Part shown: positions 1-7,780 of the stretch, piece after piece
Numbering within the stretch: the stretch's first letter is position 1
How the letters are laid out: the number at the start of each line of letters is the position of its first letter
Translations under genes and position numbers: made by a program
The notes under the pieces: model-generated
The model's database searches: none
Told to the model about the DNA's origin: nothing
The model's input: only the letters and a program-made list of their open reading frames with translations
Assembly (NCBI GenBank): GCA_038868255.1
Contig: JAWCTJ010000024.1
Location: forward strand, 1-16,935
DNA: 16,935 bases
Direction: 5' to 3'
Source: DRVV01 sp038868255
Lineage (GTDB): Archaea > Thermoproteota > Bathyarchaeia > Bathyarchaeales > Bathycorpusculaceae

Positions 1-240
1 CCGACAGGGCAGACGCCGGGCAGCCACGCCGCCGGGGATAAGGGCTGAAAGCATCTAAGCCCGAAGCCCCTCCCGAAAATAGGCAGCCACTCCCACTTAT
101 GGCTGGGCTGGCAACAGCCCGAGCCCGTGGGACGAGGGCTCCCGTATAAGACGGGGTTGATGGAACCGGGGTGTACGCTGGAAGGCTTCGGCCGACCAGT
201 TCAGCCCGCGGTTCCCAATCGCCCGAGGTGTCGGGCATAG
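1..240 (+). rRNA. 23S ribosomal RNA, 3' end (partial)
   Basis: This is the last part of a large-subunit rRNA whose 5' portion lies outside the window. The conserved core GCTGAAAGCATCTAAG is at about 45-60. The usual 3'-terminal order follows: CCCGTATAAGACGGGG, then GGGGTGTACGC, then a CAGCCCGCGG segment near 202-211. The exact mature 3' end is uncertain; it probably lies between about 218 and 245, beside the hairpin at 221-236. No 5S rRNA or tRNA follows, which fits archaea with unlinked 5S genes. Confidence 0.93.
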
Positions 241-285
241 GTGGCGTCTGGACGATATCACCGCGGAACCCATAGTGGCCTATGC
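221..285 (+). other. Stem-loops at and after the 23S 3' end
   Basis: A perfect 6-bp stem with a GGTG tetraloop (GCCCGA 221-226 / TCGGGC 231-236) lies at the rRNA 3' end. A second 7-bp stem (GCATAGG 235-241 / CCTATGC 279-285) closes a 37-nt loop. The two share one or two bases, so they may be alternatives. They could belong to the rRNA processing stem or a 3'-end signal. The matching 5' flank of 23S is outside the window, so the role cannot be decided. Confidence 0.45.
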
Positions 286-357
286 ATGGCAACGTTCAGC
301 CAATATTTCAGTAATATTTTAAGCTGGAAGCTAATTTATTACAGAAGTTGAGGTTCT

Positions 358-951
358 ATGATGGACTTAATTTTGGATTTAGCTAAAGCAGCCATAACGC
401 TATTCATAATTGTTGATCCTCTAGGTAACATTCCCATATTCATAGGCTTAACTAAAGGAATGCCGAGAGAAGCTAGGAGGAAAGCCTTCCGAACAGCTGT
501 AGTTACCGGTTTCATCCTGCTAATCCTTTTTGCTTTGATGGGACAGCAGATACTTGCATTCTTCGGCATATCACTCTACAGTTTTATGATCGCTGGAGGC
601 ATACTTCTGCTTATAATTTCCATTCAAATACTTGTCCGCGGGGGATGGGAAGAATCATCGACGCCTGAAAGTGTTGGAGTTGTCCCTATAGGTTTCCCCC
701 TTCTAGTTGGGCCTGGAGCCATAACCACAACCATTTTGAGTCTTCAGACTTCAGGCGCCGTTGTCGCAGTAGCATCAGTTCTCATAGTGTTCATCACGGT
801 TCAAGTCATCCTAATGCTTATAGATCCCATATACAAGTTTCTGGGGGACTCGGGCACTCTTGTAATCTCTAAACTCATGGCTCTGCTTACTGCAGCAATA
901 GCAATCCAGTACATTCTCAGCGGAGTTTTATGGTACCTTGGAAGCATATGA
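358..951 (+). CDS. MarC family integral membrane protein
   Basis: The 197-residue protein has about six hydrophobic segments and the MarC/NAAT family layout. Near the start comes an acidic-proline motif (FIIVDPLGNIPIF, about residues 17-29), and a loop rich in glycine and proline follows near residue 115 (FPLLVGPGAITT). MarC proteins are inner-membrane proteins of unsettled function; an amino-acid transport role was claimed for one archaeal relative and the antibiotic-resistance role was withdrawn. The ATG at 358 is preceded by GAGGT at 350-354. An AT-rich TATA-like stretch at 311-320 could be its promoter, separate from the rRNA operon upstream. It converges on the moaD-like gene with 22 bp between the stop codons. 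The family call is firm; the substrate is unknown. Confidence 0.9.
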   Translation: MMDLILDLAKAAITLFIIVDPLGNIPIFIGLTKGMPREARRKAFRTAVVTGFILLILFALMGQQILAFFGISLYSFMIAGGILLLIISIQILVRGGWEESSTPESVGVVPIGFPLLVGPGAITTTILSLQTSGAVVAVASVLIVFITVQVILMLIDPIYKFLGDSGTLVISKLMALLTAAIAIQYILSGVLWYLGSI

Positions 952-973
952 GCTTGGAGGGTACAAGGCGGTT

Positions 974-1234
974 TTAGGCTCCGCCCGCTATTATCGGCAT
1001 TATCGTAAGTTCATCTAAATCCTTAAGCTCCGCCTTCAGACCACCTATAAACTCTAAGCGTCTACCATTAACAAAAATGACCATGCTTGGATTTTCGCTT
1101 TCCACTTTTATACCCGTTTTCCTAAGATCCTCCAGAAGTTTTTCCACGGTAGCTCCTTCCGGAAGACGCATCCATAAATCAGCCATACCTACTTTTTGAC
1201 GAAGGTCGCCGACAAATTTTACACGAATTCTCAT
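974..1234 (-). CDS. MoaD/ThiS family beta-grasp sulfur-carrier-like protein
   Basis: The 86-residue protein has the ubiquitin-like beta-grasp pattern: an N-terminal strand (MRIRVKFVGDLRQ), a LPEGATVEKLLEDL helix region, FVNGRR and a C-terminal PIIAGGA. MoaD and ThiS carry sulfur as a thiocarboxylate on a terminal Gly-Gly, after adenylation by an E1-like enzyme. Here the Gly-Gly is followed by one alanine before the stop, so it would need trimming, use an unusual terminus, or not act as a carrier. It lies 37 bp behind the AOR gene on the same strand. This suggests one transcript and a role in the tungsten or molybdenum pterin cofactor of that enzyme. The start is ATG with GTGAT a few bases upstream. 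The gene is typical in length for the family. Confidence 0.85.
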   Translation of the reverse strand: MRIRVKFVGDLRQKVGMADLWMRLPEGATVEKLLEDLRKTGIKVESENPSMVIFVNGRRLEFIGGLKAELKDLDELTIMPIIAGGA

Positions 1235-1271
1235 ATGAGATCACAACTAAAAATGGGAAATAGCGCCTAAT

Positions 1272-3134
1272 TTAGGCGCCTATTTGCTCTGCTGCTTCGA
1301 ACAGTCCAAGTTCCTCAAGCTTTTTCTTGGTAGGTATGCCCTGCTCGTTCCAGCCTCTGACGTTATAGTAGTCTTTGAGAAGTACGTCCTGCTCGAAGAT
1401 CTGCCCCTTGGAAGGTTCTCTGGGCACAGGTTCTTTGACGATCCTTTCAGGCATGGTGTCATGTCTTGCGTCAAAGCCCTCGCGCACAATAAAGGCTCGT
1501 TCAAGATTGAAGATGCGCTCACCCACGAGCCACAGATACTTGGGATCATTGAACTTTTCAATTCCTGTAGCTGCATACAGAAGCTTGCTGTATATTTCTA
1601 ATGTTACCATCTGGTTGGTTAATGGGAAGGTGCAGAAAACCGCTGTTTCAGCAACGGCTGTTTCATCCTGGACATACTTGGTTATTTCACCCTTACCTTC
1701 GGTGGCGAATGGATCCACTTTTCGCGGCACACCAAGAATTTCAAACTTGTTCCAGCCGATGCAGTGACTTGCGCCTATTGGTGATGTTGCAAAGTTTAGA
1801 CCATGCCCCTTAAGCGAACGCGGATCGTAGGCTGGCAGTTCAAGTCCCTTCACATGTATAGCGTATTTTTCAGATCCTCTGCCGATAATTTCTGATGCCC
1901 GTTTCACCCCCTCTGCGAGGATGTTGCCTATTCCTATTCTTAGGGCGATTCGCCTAACAAGCTCCACGACGACATCAGGATCACCCCATCTCAGCTCCAG
2001 CCCATCTGTTTCGCTCTTACTTATGATGCCCTTCTCATAAAGTTCCGTTGCGAAGGCTATAGCAACCCCTGTTGATATGGTATCTAACCCGTAGAGGTCT
2101 GAGAGCATATTTGCATACGTTATGGATTCTATGTTACAGTTTCCTAAGACACCTCCATAGGACCAGTGGGTTTCATACTCCGGAAACTCCCAGGCTGTTC
2201 CCGCGTATGGTCCATGGGTAAGCTTGAAGGTCTTCCAACATCTCATCATGCATCCGAAGCAGCCGCCATGCTTGACCACGTAGCTGGCTAATACTTCTGG
2301 TGCAAATCTGTGTACTCCTTCAAGGGGCAGCTGCTTAAAGTTGTATGTGGGAAAGTTGCCCAGCGTGTAGAAGAGATAGACAATGCCGTCCGTACCTAGA
2401 GCCCTAAAATGCTCTAAAGCAGGGCTTCCACGATAGGCTTCTATTTGCGCCTTAACAGCCTCGTCAAAGGCGTTCTCGTCATGTATCGCCGGGCGCCTCG
2501 TACCCCGGACAACTATGGCCTTAAGGTTTTTGGAGCCCATCACCGCCCCTCCGCCTCCTCTTGATGCGGTTCGCATATCATCAGTCACAATAGCAGCCAT
2601 CTTCACAAGTCGCTCTCCAGCAGGGCCTATCATTGATATTTTGGCTTTCTCATCGGTTTCCTCCAAGATGAACTCCTTTGTGCACTTAGTTGTCATACCC
2701 CAAACTCGGGAAGCATCCTTAAACTCCACACAGTCATCCTTTATCCACACATAAACAGGTTTTTCAGAGCGTCCTTCCACTACTATTGCATCGTAGCCTG
2801 CAAATTTCAGTTCAGCCCCGAAGAAACCGCCTCCAACGCTTCTACAGTAGGCACCGGTCAGAGGGGATTTGAATTGGGCGATCCACCTGCTCGCTGACTG
2901 AGCCTTTGTACCAGTCAACGGGCCCACAGTTATGATAAGCTTGTTTTCAGGGCTTAGGGGATCAATTCCATTCTTCAACTCGTCGAAGAGTATTTTTATG
3001 CCGAAGCCTCTGCCTCCAATGAAGCTCTCCGCCAAATCTTTCCTTAAAGGTTCAGCGGTCCACTTACTATGGGTCAAGTCTATCCGCAGAATCTTCCCCA
3101 TGTAACCTGAAAAAGTATTTGTCTCTTGTCCCAC
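1272..3134 (-). CDS. Aldehyde:ferredoxin oxidoreductase (AOR) family protein
   Basis: The 620-residue protein is full length for tungsten-pterin AORs, which oxidise aldehydes to carboxylic acids with ferredoxin as acceptor in the cytoplasm. The N-terminal domain shows GYMGKILRIDL (10-20), GGRGFG (40-45), a PLTGAYCRSVGGGFFGAELK block (91-110) and RGGGGAVMGSKNLKAI (192-207). The 4Fe-4S ligands are visible: C292, C295 and C299 in CFGCMMRC, with C501 as the distant fourth, matching the spacing of Pyrococcus AOR. The start is GTG at 3134 with a GAGGGGGT SD sequence close upstream. The substrate cannot be read from sequence; other family members use formaldehyde, glyceraldehyde-3-phosphate or aromatic aldehydes. 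It is followed by a MoaD-like gene, which suggests cofactor supply. Confidence 0.95.
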   Translation of the reverse strand: MGQETNTFSGYMGKILRIDLTHSKWTAEPLRKDLAESFIGGRGFGIKILFDELKNGIDPLSPENKLIITVGPLTGTKAQSASRWIAQFKSPLTGAYCRSVGGGFFGAELKFAGYDAIVVEGRSEKPVYVWIKDDCVEFKDASRVWGMTTKCTKEFILEETDEKAKISMIGPAGERLVKMAAIVTDDMRTASRGGGGAVMGSKNLKAIVVRGTRRPAIHDENAFDEAVKAQIEAYRGSPALEHFRALGTDGIVYLFYTLGNFPTYNFKQLPLEGVHRFAPEVLASYVVKHGGCFGCMMRCWKTFKLTHGPYAGTAWEFPEYETHWSYGGVLGNCNIESITYANMLSDLYGLDTISTGVAIAFATELYEKGIISKSETDGLELRWGDPDVVVELVRRIALRIGIGNILAEGVKRASEIIGRGSEKYAIHVKGLELPAYDPRSLKGHGLNFATSPIGASHCIGWNKFEILGVPRKVDPFATEGKGEITKYVQDETAVAETAVFCTFPLTNQMVTLEIYSKLLYAATGIEKFNDPKYLWLVGERIFNLERAFIVREGFDARHDTMPERIVKEPVPREPSKGQIFEQDVLLKDYYNVRGWNEQGIPTKKKLEELGLFEAAEQIGA

Positions 3135-3251
3135 AAGTACCCCCTCAAATTTTCACTATTAGATATTGGTATTTCCGTAAGCCATTTAAAATTTGCCGTG
3201 AACCCGTTTATATCAGGGCGCTTATTGATTTAGGGCTTGGACGGTTAAGTT
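3135..3251. promoter_or_regulatory. Divergent promoter region between AOR and trmY
   Basis: This 117-bp gap separates divergent genes. A TATA-like TTTATATC at 3207-3214 is placed to start the trmY transcript near 3236, about 15 nt ahead of its ATG. For the AOR gene, an AT-rich TTTAAAATTT stretch near 3184-3194 reads as a TATA element on the minus strand, about 25 nt before a start near 3163. No operator-like repeat is evident. Confidence 0.5.
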
Positions 3252-3815
3252 ATGCCGCGTGAATTCATTCTGTATTCTCGAACAGGACGCACAGATGCGA
3301 AGTGGACGAATCTACATGATGCTGGGCGCCTTGACATTGTATACGAGTGTATAATTGCAAGTTTATTTCTCTCACATGCGATTAGGAGGGACACAGTATT
3401 CCACGCCATTCTTAATGGGCCGCCAAGACCACCATTACATCTTGAAGTGAATGGTGAAAACCTCTTCAACGTAAGGACAGATCAGCATATTTGGGGAAAA
3501 ATTTTAAGACATGTGCTTTCTGACGGAGAGCATCCTGGAATAAGGGTTTTAAAGGAAAGTTTTGAGGGTTTAATAAAAGCCAAGGCGGAAAAACACAGGA
3601 TATATGTTTTAGAAGAGAATGGGCAGGACATTTTCCAAGTTGAAATCGAAAGGAACCCTGTTTTTGTGCTGGGCGACCATGTTGGCTTACCCAAGAAATG
3701 CGAGGATTTCGTTCTACGTTATGGAGAAAAAATTTCCCTTGGAAAGAAACCCTATTTGGCAGCTACATGCATAACTGTGATAAATTATCTACTTGATAGG
3801 AAAGAACAGCTCTAA
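3252..3815 (+). CDS. trmY: tRNA (pseudouridine(54)-N1)-methyltransferase TrmY
   Basis: The 187-residue protein matches the archaeal TrmY family (formerly DUF358), a SPOUT-class methyltransferase that uses S-adenosylmethionine. It methylates N1 of pseudouridine 54 in the tRNA T-loop after Pus10 makes the pseudouridine. Diagnostic segments are FILYSRTGRTD (5-15), GRLDIVYECIIASLFLSHAI (25-44), ILNGPPRPP (53-61) and the SPOUT knot motif FVLGDHVGLP (138-147). The ATG at 3252 has no strong SD, and the leader looks short. Length is normal for the family. The RuvBL gene lies 82 bp downstream on the same strand, with its own strong ribosome binding site. One tRNA in this window (tRNA-Thr, 7781-7857) has A54 and would not be a substrate. 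Confidence 0.93.
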   Translation: MPREFILYSRTGRTDAKWTNLHDAGRLDIVYECIIASLFLSHAIRRDTVFHAILNGPPRPPLHLEVNGENLFNVRTDQHIWGKILRHVLSDGEHPGIRVLKESFEGLIKAKAEKHRIYVLEENGQDIFQVEIERNPVFVLGDHVGLPKKCEDFVLRYGEKISLGKKPYLAATCITVINYLLDRKEQL

Positions 3816-3882
3816 AACAGCGCTAAATTTTTATCCATCCACCTTTCTGGTTTAATCTGTTTAAACTAATAATTTTAAGTCT

Positions 3883-3892
3883 GAGGAGGTGA
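3883..3892 (+). promoter_or_regulatory. Shine-Dalgarno site deciding the RuvBL start
   Basis: GAGGAGGTGA is a near-complete complement of the archaeal 16S 3' tail. It overlaps an upstream in-frame GTG (3889), so initiation should occur at the ATG at 3898. Confidence 0.8.
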
Positions 3893-3897
3893 CCTGT

Positions 3898-5271
3898 ATG
3901 GCCTCCATACGAGAGTTACCCGCAACAATATCAAAATTTGAAAGAATAGGTGCTCACACCCACATTAAAGGTTTAGGTTTGGATGAAAACCTTAGGGCAG
4001 TTAAAGTAAAGGATGGCATGGTTGGTCAGGAAAAGGCTCGTGAAGCCGCTGGTTTAGTGGTTAGGATGATTAAAGAGGGAAAACTCAGCGGCAAATGCAT
4101 CATACTTGCAGGTCCCCCAGGTACTGGGAAAACAGCCATCGCCGTGGCAATATCTAAGGAGCTCGGCGAGAATGTCCCCTTCATCCAGATGAGTGGAAGC
4201 GAAATATACAGTACCGAACGAAAAAAGACAGAAGTTTTGATAGAGGCCATAAGGAAATGCATAGGTGTTGAAGTTCATGAAATGCGGAAAGTCTACGAAG
4301 GCGAGGTGACCATGATTGATATCAGAACAGCACCTCATCCCTATAATCCATATCAGAAAATACCTGAAAGTGTTAGGCTAACGCTGAAGACAAAGGATGA
4401 GGAGAGAACCATAGAGGCAGGAGCCTCAATAGCCCAGCAGATAATCGCTGAAGGTATCTCTGAGGGACATGTGGTTCAGATAGACGCTGAAACTGGAAGG
4501 GTTGCGGATCTAGGGCTTTGCTTGGAAGGACAAAAAGGCAAAACATACGAGGTTGACACAAGAAAAAAGATACCGAGACCTAACGGAAAAGTGCTTAAAG
4601 AAAAAGAATTTGTTTACATGCTAACGCTTGCCGATTTGGATGAGCTTAATGCGAGACAACGTTCTGGAGGATTATTCTCACTATTATTGGGAGGCGCTGA
4701 GTCTAAAGAAATAGACGCTGAAATTCGCATGGCTGTAGATCAACAAGTTAAAGAATGGGTAGACAGCGGGAAAGCCTTCATTCATCCAGGTGTGCTGTTT
4801 ATAGATGATGCCCACCTTCTAGACCTGGAAGCTTTCAGCTTTCTTGGAAGGGCTATGGAAAGCGAGTTAGTGCCCATAATAATACTTGCAACGAACCGCG
4901 GAGTTGCAACCATACGTGGAACAGACATAAAAAGCCCCTTAGGATTCCCCCTAGACCTTATAGACAGATCCGTGATAATAACGACAGAACCCTACGATAG
5001 GGAGAGCATTAAGGAAATTCTGCGAATAAGGTCTAACGAGGAGAAAACGAAGCTTGAGAATGAAGCGTTGGAAAAACTTGCTGAGGTGGGTGCGAAAAGT
5101 TCCCTCCGATATGCCGTTCAGATGCTTAGCTTGGCAGCCCAGAACGCCAAGTCCTTCAACAGGGAAAAAATAACTTTGGAAGACGTCCAGCGGGTTGATG
5201 AACTTTTCATGGATGTGGCTGAAGCCTCAGAATACTTAAGGAAGTACGAAGAAAAGCTTCTAGTACACTAA
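3898..5271 (+). CDS. RuvB-like (TIP49/RuvBL) AAA+ ATPase
   Basis: The 457-residue protein is a full-length archaeal homologue of eukaryotic RuvBL1/RuvBL2, hexameric ATPases of chromatin remodelling and box C/D RNP assembly. Seen here: Walker A GPPGTGKT (72-79), Walker B VLFIDD (299-304), sensor 1 ATNRG (331-335), an arginine-finger region DLIDR (353-357) and sensor 2 LRYAVQ (403-408). The region between Walker A and B (about 120-285) carries the OB-like domain II insertion typical of RuvBL and absent from bacterial RuvB. Walker B ends in Asp-Asp, not the Asp-Glu of the eukaryotic enzymes. The ATG at 3898 is preferred over an in-frame GTG at 3889, because the SD GAGGAGGTGA (3883-3892) covers the GTG and sits 5 nt before the ATG. 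The cellular role in archaea is unsettled. Confidence 0.93.
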   Translation: MASIRELPATISKFERIGAHTHIKGLGLDENLRAVKVKDGMVGQEKAREAAGLVVRMIKEGKLSGKCIILAGPPGTGKTAIAVAISKELGENVPFIQMSGSEIYSTERKKTEVLIEAIRKCIGVEVHEMRKVYEGEVTMIDIRTAPHPYNPYQKIPESVRLTLKTKDEERTIEAGASIAQQIIAEGISEGHVVQIDAETGRVADLGLCLEGQKGKTYEVDTRKKIPRPNGKVLKEKEFVYMLTLADLDELNARQRSGGLFSLLLGGAESKEIDAEIRMAVDQQVKEWVDSGKAFIHPGVLFIDDAHLLDLEAFSFLGRAMESELVPIIILATNRGVATIRGTDIKSPLGFPLDLIDRSVIITTEPYDRESIKEILRIRSNEEKTKLENEALEKLAEVGAKSSLRYAVQMLSLAAQNAKSFNREKITLEDVQRVDELFMDVAEASEYLRKYEEKLLVH

Positions 5272-5654
5272 CTATAAAACACCAAACATTAAACCAAGCG
5301 GACCAACATATTTAAGCAACTAATCTCGTGTATAATTAGCTTTAGATGAAGATACAGTGAACCGGAAACTTGGAAAAGTAAAGAATGTATTGGAATAAAC
5401 CTCCTGGAGGTTAATTAGCCAAAATAAGAGAAAATAATGAGAAACTACAGCATAATGTCAAAATTCGGCATCCAAGCATAAAATAAAAAGCGATTACGGT
5501 TAGAAAGTTCTGAAGGGAAAAAATGTTTTCTCACCCAAAATTCTGGAAAATCAATGGAGTGTGAAATATAATCACGAGGTTATTTATATAAATTTTGATT
5601 TAAAATATATAAAATGGAACATTTATAGAGACTTTAACTATACACCTCTTAAAA
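5272..5654. other. AT-rich convergent intergenic region without a visible gene
   Basis: These 383 bp lie between the ends of two convergent genes. Only tiny reading frames occur on the plus strand (the longest noted is about 14 codons), and I found no tRNA-like or C/D-box-like fold. The one distinct element is an odd palindrome at 5398-5412 (AACCTCC-T-GGAGGTT, 7-bp arms). The right part (about 5575-5635) is almost pure A/T and might hold 3'-end signals for the RuvBL transcript or a promoter for an unseen small RNA. Confidence 0.5.
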
Positions 5655-6710
5655 TCATCCGCCAATATAACGCCCAACAATAGGAATTTTTACACCGCAC
5701 CGCGGGCACTTGTTTGCATCAGTTATCGAATACTTCAAAACATAATATCCATATCTTCTGATGAGAAGTTCATTACAGGCTGGGCAATAGGTGTTCTCGT
5801 ATTTGTGACCCAGAACATTTCCAATGTAAGGATATAGAACCCCTGCTTTCCTCGCAATTTCGCAGGCTTTTTCAAGAATCTCTATTTTAGTTGGCGGGTT
5901 GTTGAATTTGTAAGCTGGAAAATACCTTGTGAAATGCAGCGGTGTTTCGGCACCTGCGTTCTCCAGATGTTTCTCAACAAGCCACTTCAGATTTTCCTCT
6001 TTATCGTTAACGCCGCTGACGACAAGGTTCACAACCTCAACATGCAGCCCCATTCTTTTAGCCTCTCGGATGGTCCTCCAAACCATGTTTACATCTGGAC
6101 CGCCGCAGTAGTTTGCATAAACCTCCTGATCGCCCTTAACATCCACTTTTATAGCGTCCATACCCGCATCGCAAAGCATCCTTAAGGCTTCCAAGGTCAT
6201 ATAACCATTAGAAACATAACAACAATATTTTATCCCCTTGGCTTTGCCCTGCTTGAAAACCTCTAAACACCACTCCGTCAGCAGTGTTGGCTCTTGAAAA
6301 CTTGCACAAAGGCCTATGTCCCCATTAGCTAAAGCCAACTTGACGATTTCCCCTGGGTGGTAGAACGTAGCCTTTGAAGGATCTGGTGAAGTTTTAGAAA
6401 GATGGAAGTTTTGACACCAAGCACAATCGAAATTGCATGACCAAGTGGAAAAAGTTAGTGCGTGCGAACCAGGCCAGTAGTGGAAAAAAGGTTTTATCTC
6501 GATGGGTCGGCTTTCAACAGCGCTTATGTCACCATAAACCAGGGTATATAGCCTTCCGCCAATATTTCTTCTTGTTTTACAGAAGCCTGTCCATCCTTCA
6601 GGGATCATGCATCTTCTCTCGCATAAGCTGCATGTAACACTTCCATCCGCGCCTTTTTCGTATAGTGTTGCTTCCCTAACCGTTGGGTATGCTAGAAGTT
6701 CAGCCATCAT
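5655..6710 (-). CDS. AmmeMemoRadiSam-type radical SAM enzyme
   Basis: The 351-residue protein has the layout of the radical SAM member of the AmmeMemoRadiSam group (AMMECR1, Memo, radical SAM), whose reaction is not established. An N-terminal cysteine cluster C27-x2-C30-x3-C34-x9-C44 precedes the radical SAM motif C92-x3-C96-x2-C99 (CNFDCAWC), which binds the 4Fe-4S cluster that cleaves S-adenosylmethionine. The TIM-barrel core follows (SFQEPTLLTEW, YVSNGYM, KVDVKG, LHFTRYFPAY). A C-terminal rubredoxin-like pair, CPAC (309-312) and CPRC (335-338), closes it. A GTG at 6716 is possible, but the SD AAAGGTG (6720-6714) overlaps it, so I use the ATG at 6710; the next ATG (6707) is equally placed. 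The start overlaps the end of thiL by 11 nt, implying translational coupling. AMMECR1 and Memo genes are not in this window. Confidence 0.88.
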   Translation of the reverse strand: MMAELLAYPTVREATLYEKGADGSVTCSLCERRCMIPEGWTGFCKTRRNIGGRLYTLVYGDISAVESRPIEIKPFFHYWPGSHALTFSTWSCNFDCAWCQNFHLSKTSPDPSKATFYHPGEIVKLALANGDIGLCASFQEPTLLTEWCLEVFKQGKAKGIKYCCYVSNGYMTLEALRMLCDAGMDAIKVDVKGDQEVYANYCGGPDVNMVWRTIREAKRMGLHVEVVNLVVSGVNDKEENLKWLVEKHLENAGAETPLHFTRYFPAYKFNNPPTKIEILEKACEIARKAGVLYPYIGNVLGHKYENTYCPACNELLIRRYGYYVLKYSITDANKCPRCGVKIPIVGRYIGG

Positions 6711-7701
6711 TGGCACCTTTAAAGTGCTCCCAACCTCTTGGCGCCACTACGCGCCGCTCATTTTGAGACTCAAGCACAATTAGGTTCCCTGTTGTGACTC
6801 TTCCTATCGGGATTAGTCTTCCGCCAGCACGTTTAACGGCGTCTTCTGCTTTATCCCAGAGCTGTGGATTAATTGTGAGAACAAGCTCATATTCCTCGCC
6901 GCCATACAACATCAGCTCCAGTGGGTCTAGGCCATGTTCATCAGCGAACGCTTTCGCTTCAGGCGCCAGCGGTGGATTATCAACCAGAAAACCCACATTG
7001 CTGGACATGGAGATTTCATGAAGGCTCCACGCTAGACCGTCGCTTGAATCTATAGAGGCTGTGACAGCGCCCGTTGAGGCTAAAGATAATCCCTCATTCA
7101 ACCTAGCCTTAGGCATGTAAAGGGATTCGATGATACTTTGCCCAACTTCCTGAGATGCTTTGAAACCCTCTAGCAGCATTTTCAAACCTGCAGATGTTTT
7201 TCCAAAGAGCCCGGTAACCGCAACGATATCGCCAGGTTTAGCTCCTCTTCGGGTTATAACCGCGTCCCCTTTGGCTATGCCAAAAACGGAGAGGCTTACT
7301 ATCAAATCTGAGGCCTCATTTGTGTCTCCCCCAACAATGTACAAGCCGTATTCTCTGGCTCCAGCGTTCAACCCTTCACCTATCTTCTCCAGCTCCTCAA
7401 CGGCCAAGTTTCCAGGCAGTCCTAATGAAACAAGCATACAGAGCGGTTTCACACCCTTCGCTGCAAAATCACTTACGTTCATGACAACGGCCTTACGGGC
7501 TGCCTGCCATAGGCTCATGCCAGGGGGAATATCGGTCTCCCCAACCAGCATATCCGTCTTCAAAATTATTAGACACCCCCCATCCAGCGGATAAGCTGAA
7601 ACATCATCGCCGAAAGGTATAGGCATATTTGGCATCCGCTCAAATTTTCCAGTCAGAATCTCAATTACTTTCCTCTCACCCACATCTTTACAGAAGACCA
7701 A
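6700..7701 (-). CDS. thiL: Thiamine-monophosphate kinase ThiL
   Basis: The 333-residue protein belongs to the ThiL/PurM ATP-binding superfamily. ThiL phosphorylates thiamine monophosphate to the active cofactor thiamine diphosphate. Family motifs in order: DVGERKVIEI near the N-terminus, GDDV (31-34), KTDML (48-52), MNVSDFAAKGVKP (74-86), GGDT (124-127), DSSDG (218-222) and YGGEEYEL (266-273). The start is TTG at 7701. The SD AAAGAGGTG (7715-7707) sits 5 nt before it, whereas an in-frame TTG at 7719 would lie upstream of that SD. The promoter is probably the TATA-like element at 7737-7748, giving a leader of about 15 nt. The radical SAM gene overlaps its 3' end. A HypE- or SelD-like identity is unlikely given the motif set. 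Confidence 0.92.
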   Translation of the reverse strand: MVFCKDVGERKVIEILTGKFERMPNMPIPFGDDVSAYPLDGGCLIILKTDMLVGETDIPPGMSLWQAARKAVVMNVSDFAAKGVKPLCMLVSLGLPGNLAVEELEKIGEGLNAGAREYGLYIVGGDTNEASDLIVSLSVFGIAKGDAVITRRGAKPGDIVAVTGLFGKTSAGLKMLLEGFKASQEVGQSIIESLYMPKARLNEGLSLASTGAVTASIDSSDGLAWSLHEISMSSNVGFLVDNPPLAPEAKAFADEHGLDPLELMLYGGEEYELVLTINPQLWDKAEDAVKRAGGRLIPIGRVTTGNLIVLESQNERRVVAPRGWEHFKGANDG

Positions 7702-7706
7702 AACAG

Positions 7707-7715
7707 CACCTCTTT
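7707..7715 (-). promoter_or_regulatory. Shine-Dalgarno site deciding the thiL TTG start
   Basis: AAAGAGGTG on the minus strand lies 5 nt ahead of TTG 7701 and downstream of the alternative TTG at 7719. This favours the shorter protein beginning Met-Val-Phe-Cys-Lys-Asp. Confidence 0.7.
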
Positions 7716-7736
7716 CCAAAAATGAAATCCGAACAT

Positions 7737-7748
7737 CTTAAAAATAAG
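7737..7748. promoter_or_regulatory. Shared bidirectional TATA-like element (tRNA-Thr and thiL)
   Basis: CTTAAAAATAAG reads as a TATA box on both strands (CTTATTTTTAAG on the minus strand). Its centre is 39 nt upstream of the tRNA-Thr 5' end, the same distance as the TATA-like element before tRNA-Pro. On the other strand it is about 26 nt from a predicted thiL transcript start near 7716, just before the thiL SD. No second TATA candidate of similar quality lies in the gap. Confidence 0.55.
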
Positions 7749-7780
7749 CCTACCCAAAATCTATTGAATATCCAATTAAG

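Noticed and set aside
241..357. A 5S rRNA or tRNA behind 23S
   Set aside because: Only short stem-loops are present; no 5S or cloverleaf pattern could be drawn.
1375..1767. A 130-codon open frame antisense to the AOR gene
   Set aside because: The opposite strand carries a full, motif-complete AOR; this frame has no SD or recognisable sequence.
3859..3866. GTTTAAAC palindrome before the RuvBL gene as an operator
   Set aside because: An 8-bp A/T-rich palindrome is expected by chance and probably belongs to a TATA-like promoter element.
7160..7594. A 144-codon open frame on the plus strand
   Set aside because: It is antisense to the well-supported thiL, rich in Ser/Pro as antisense frames often are, and matches no known pattern.
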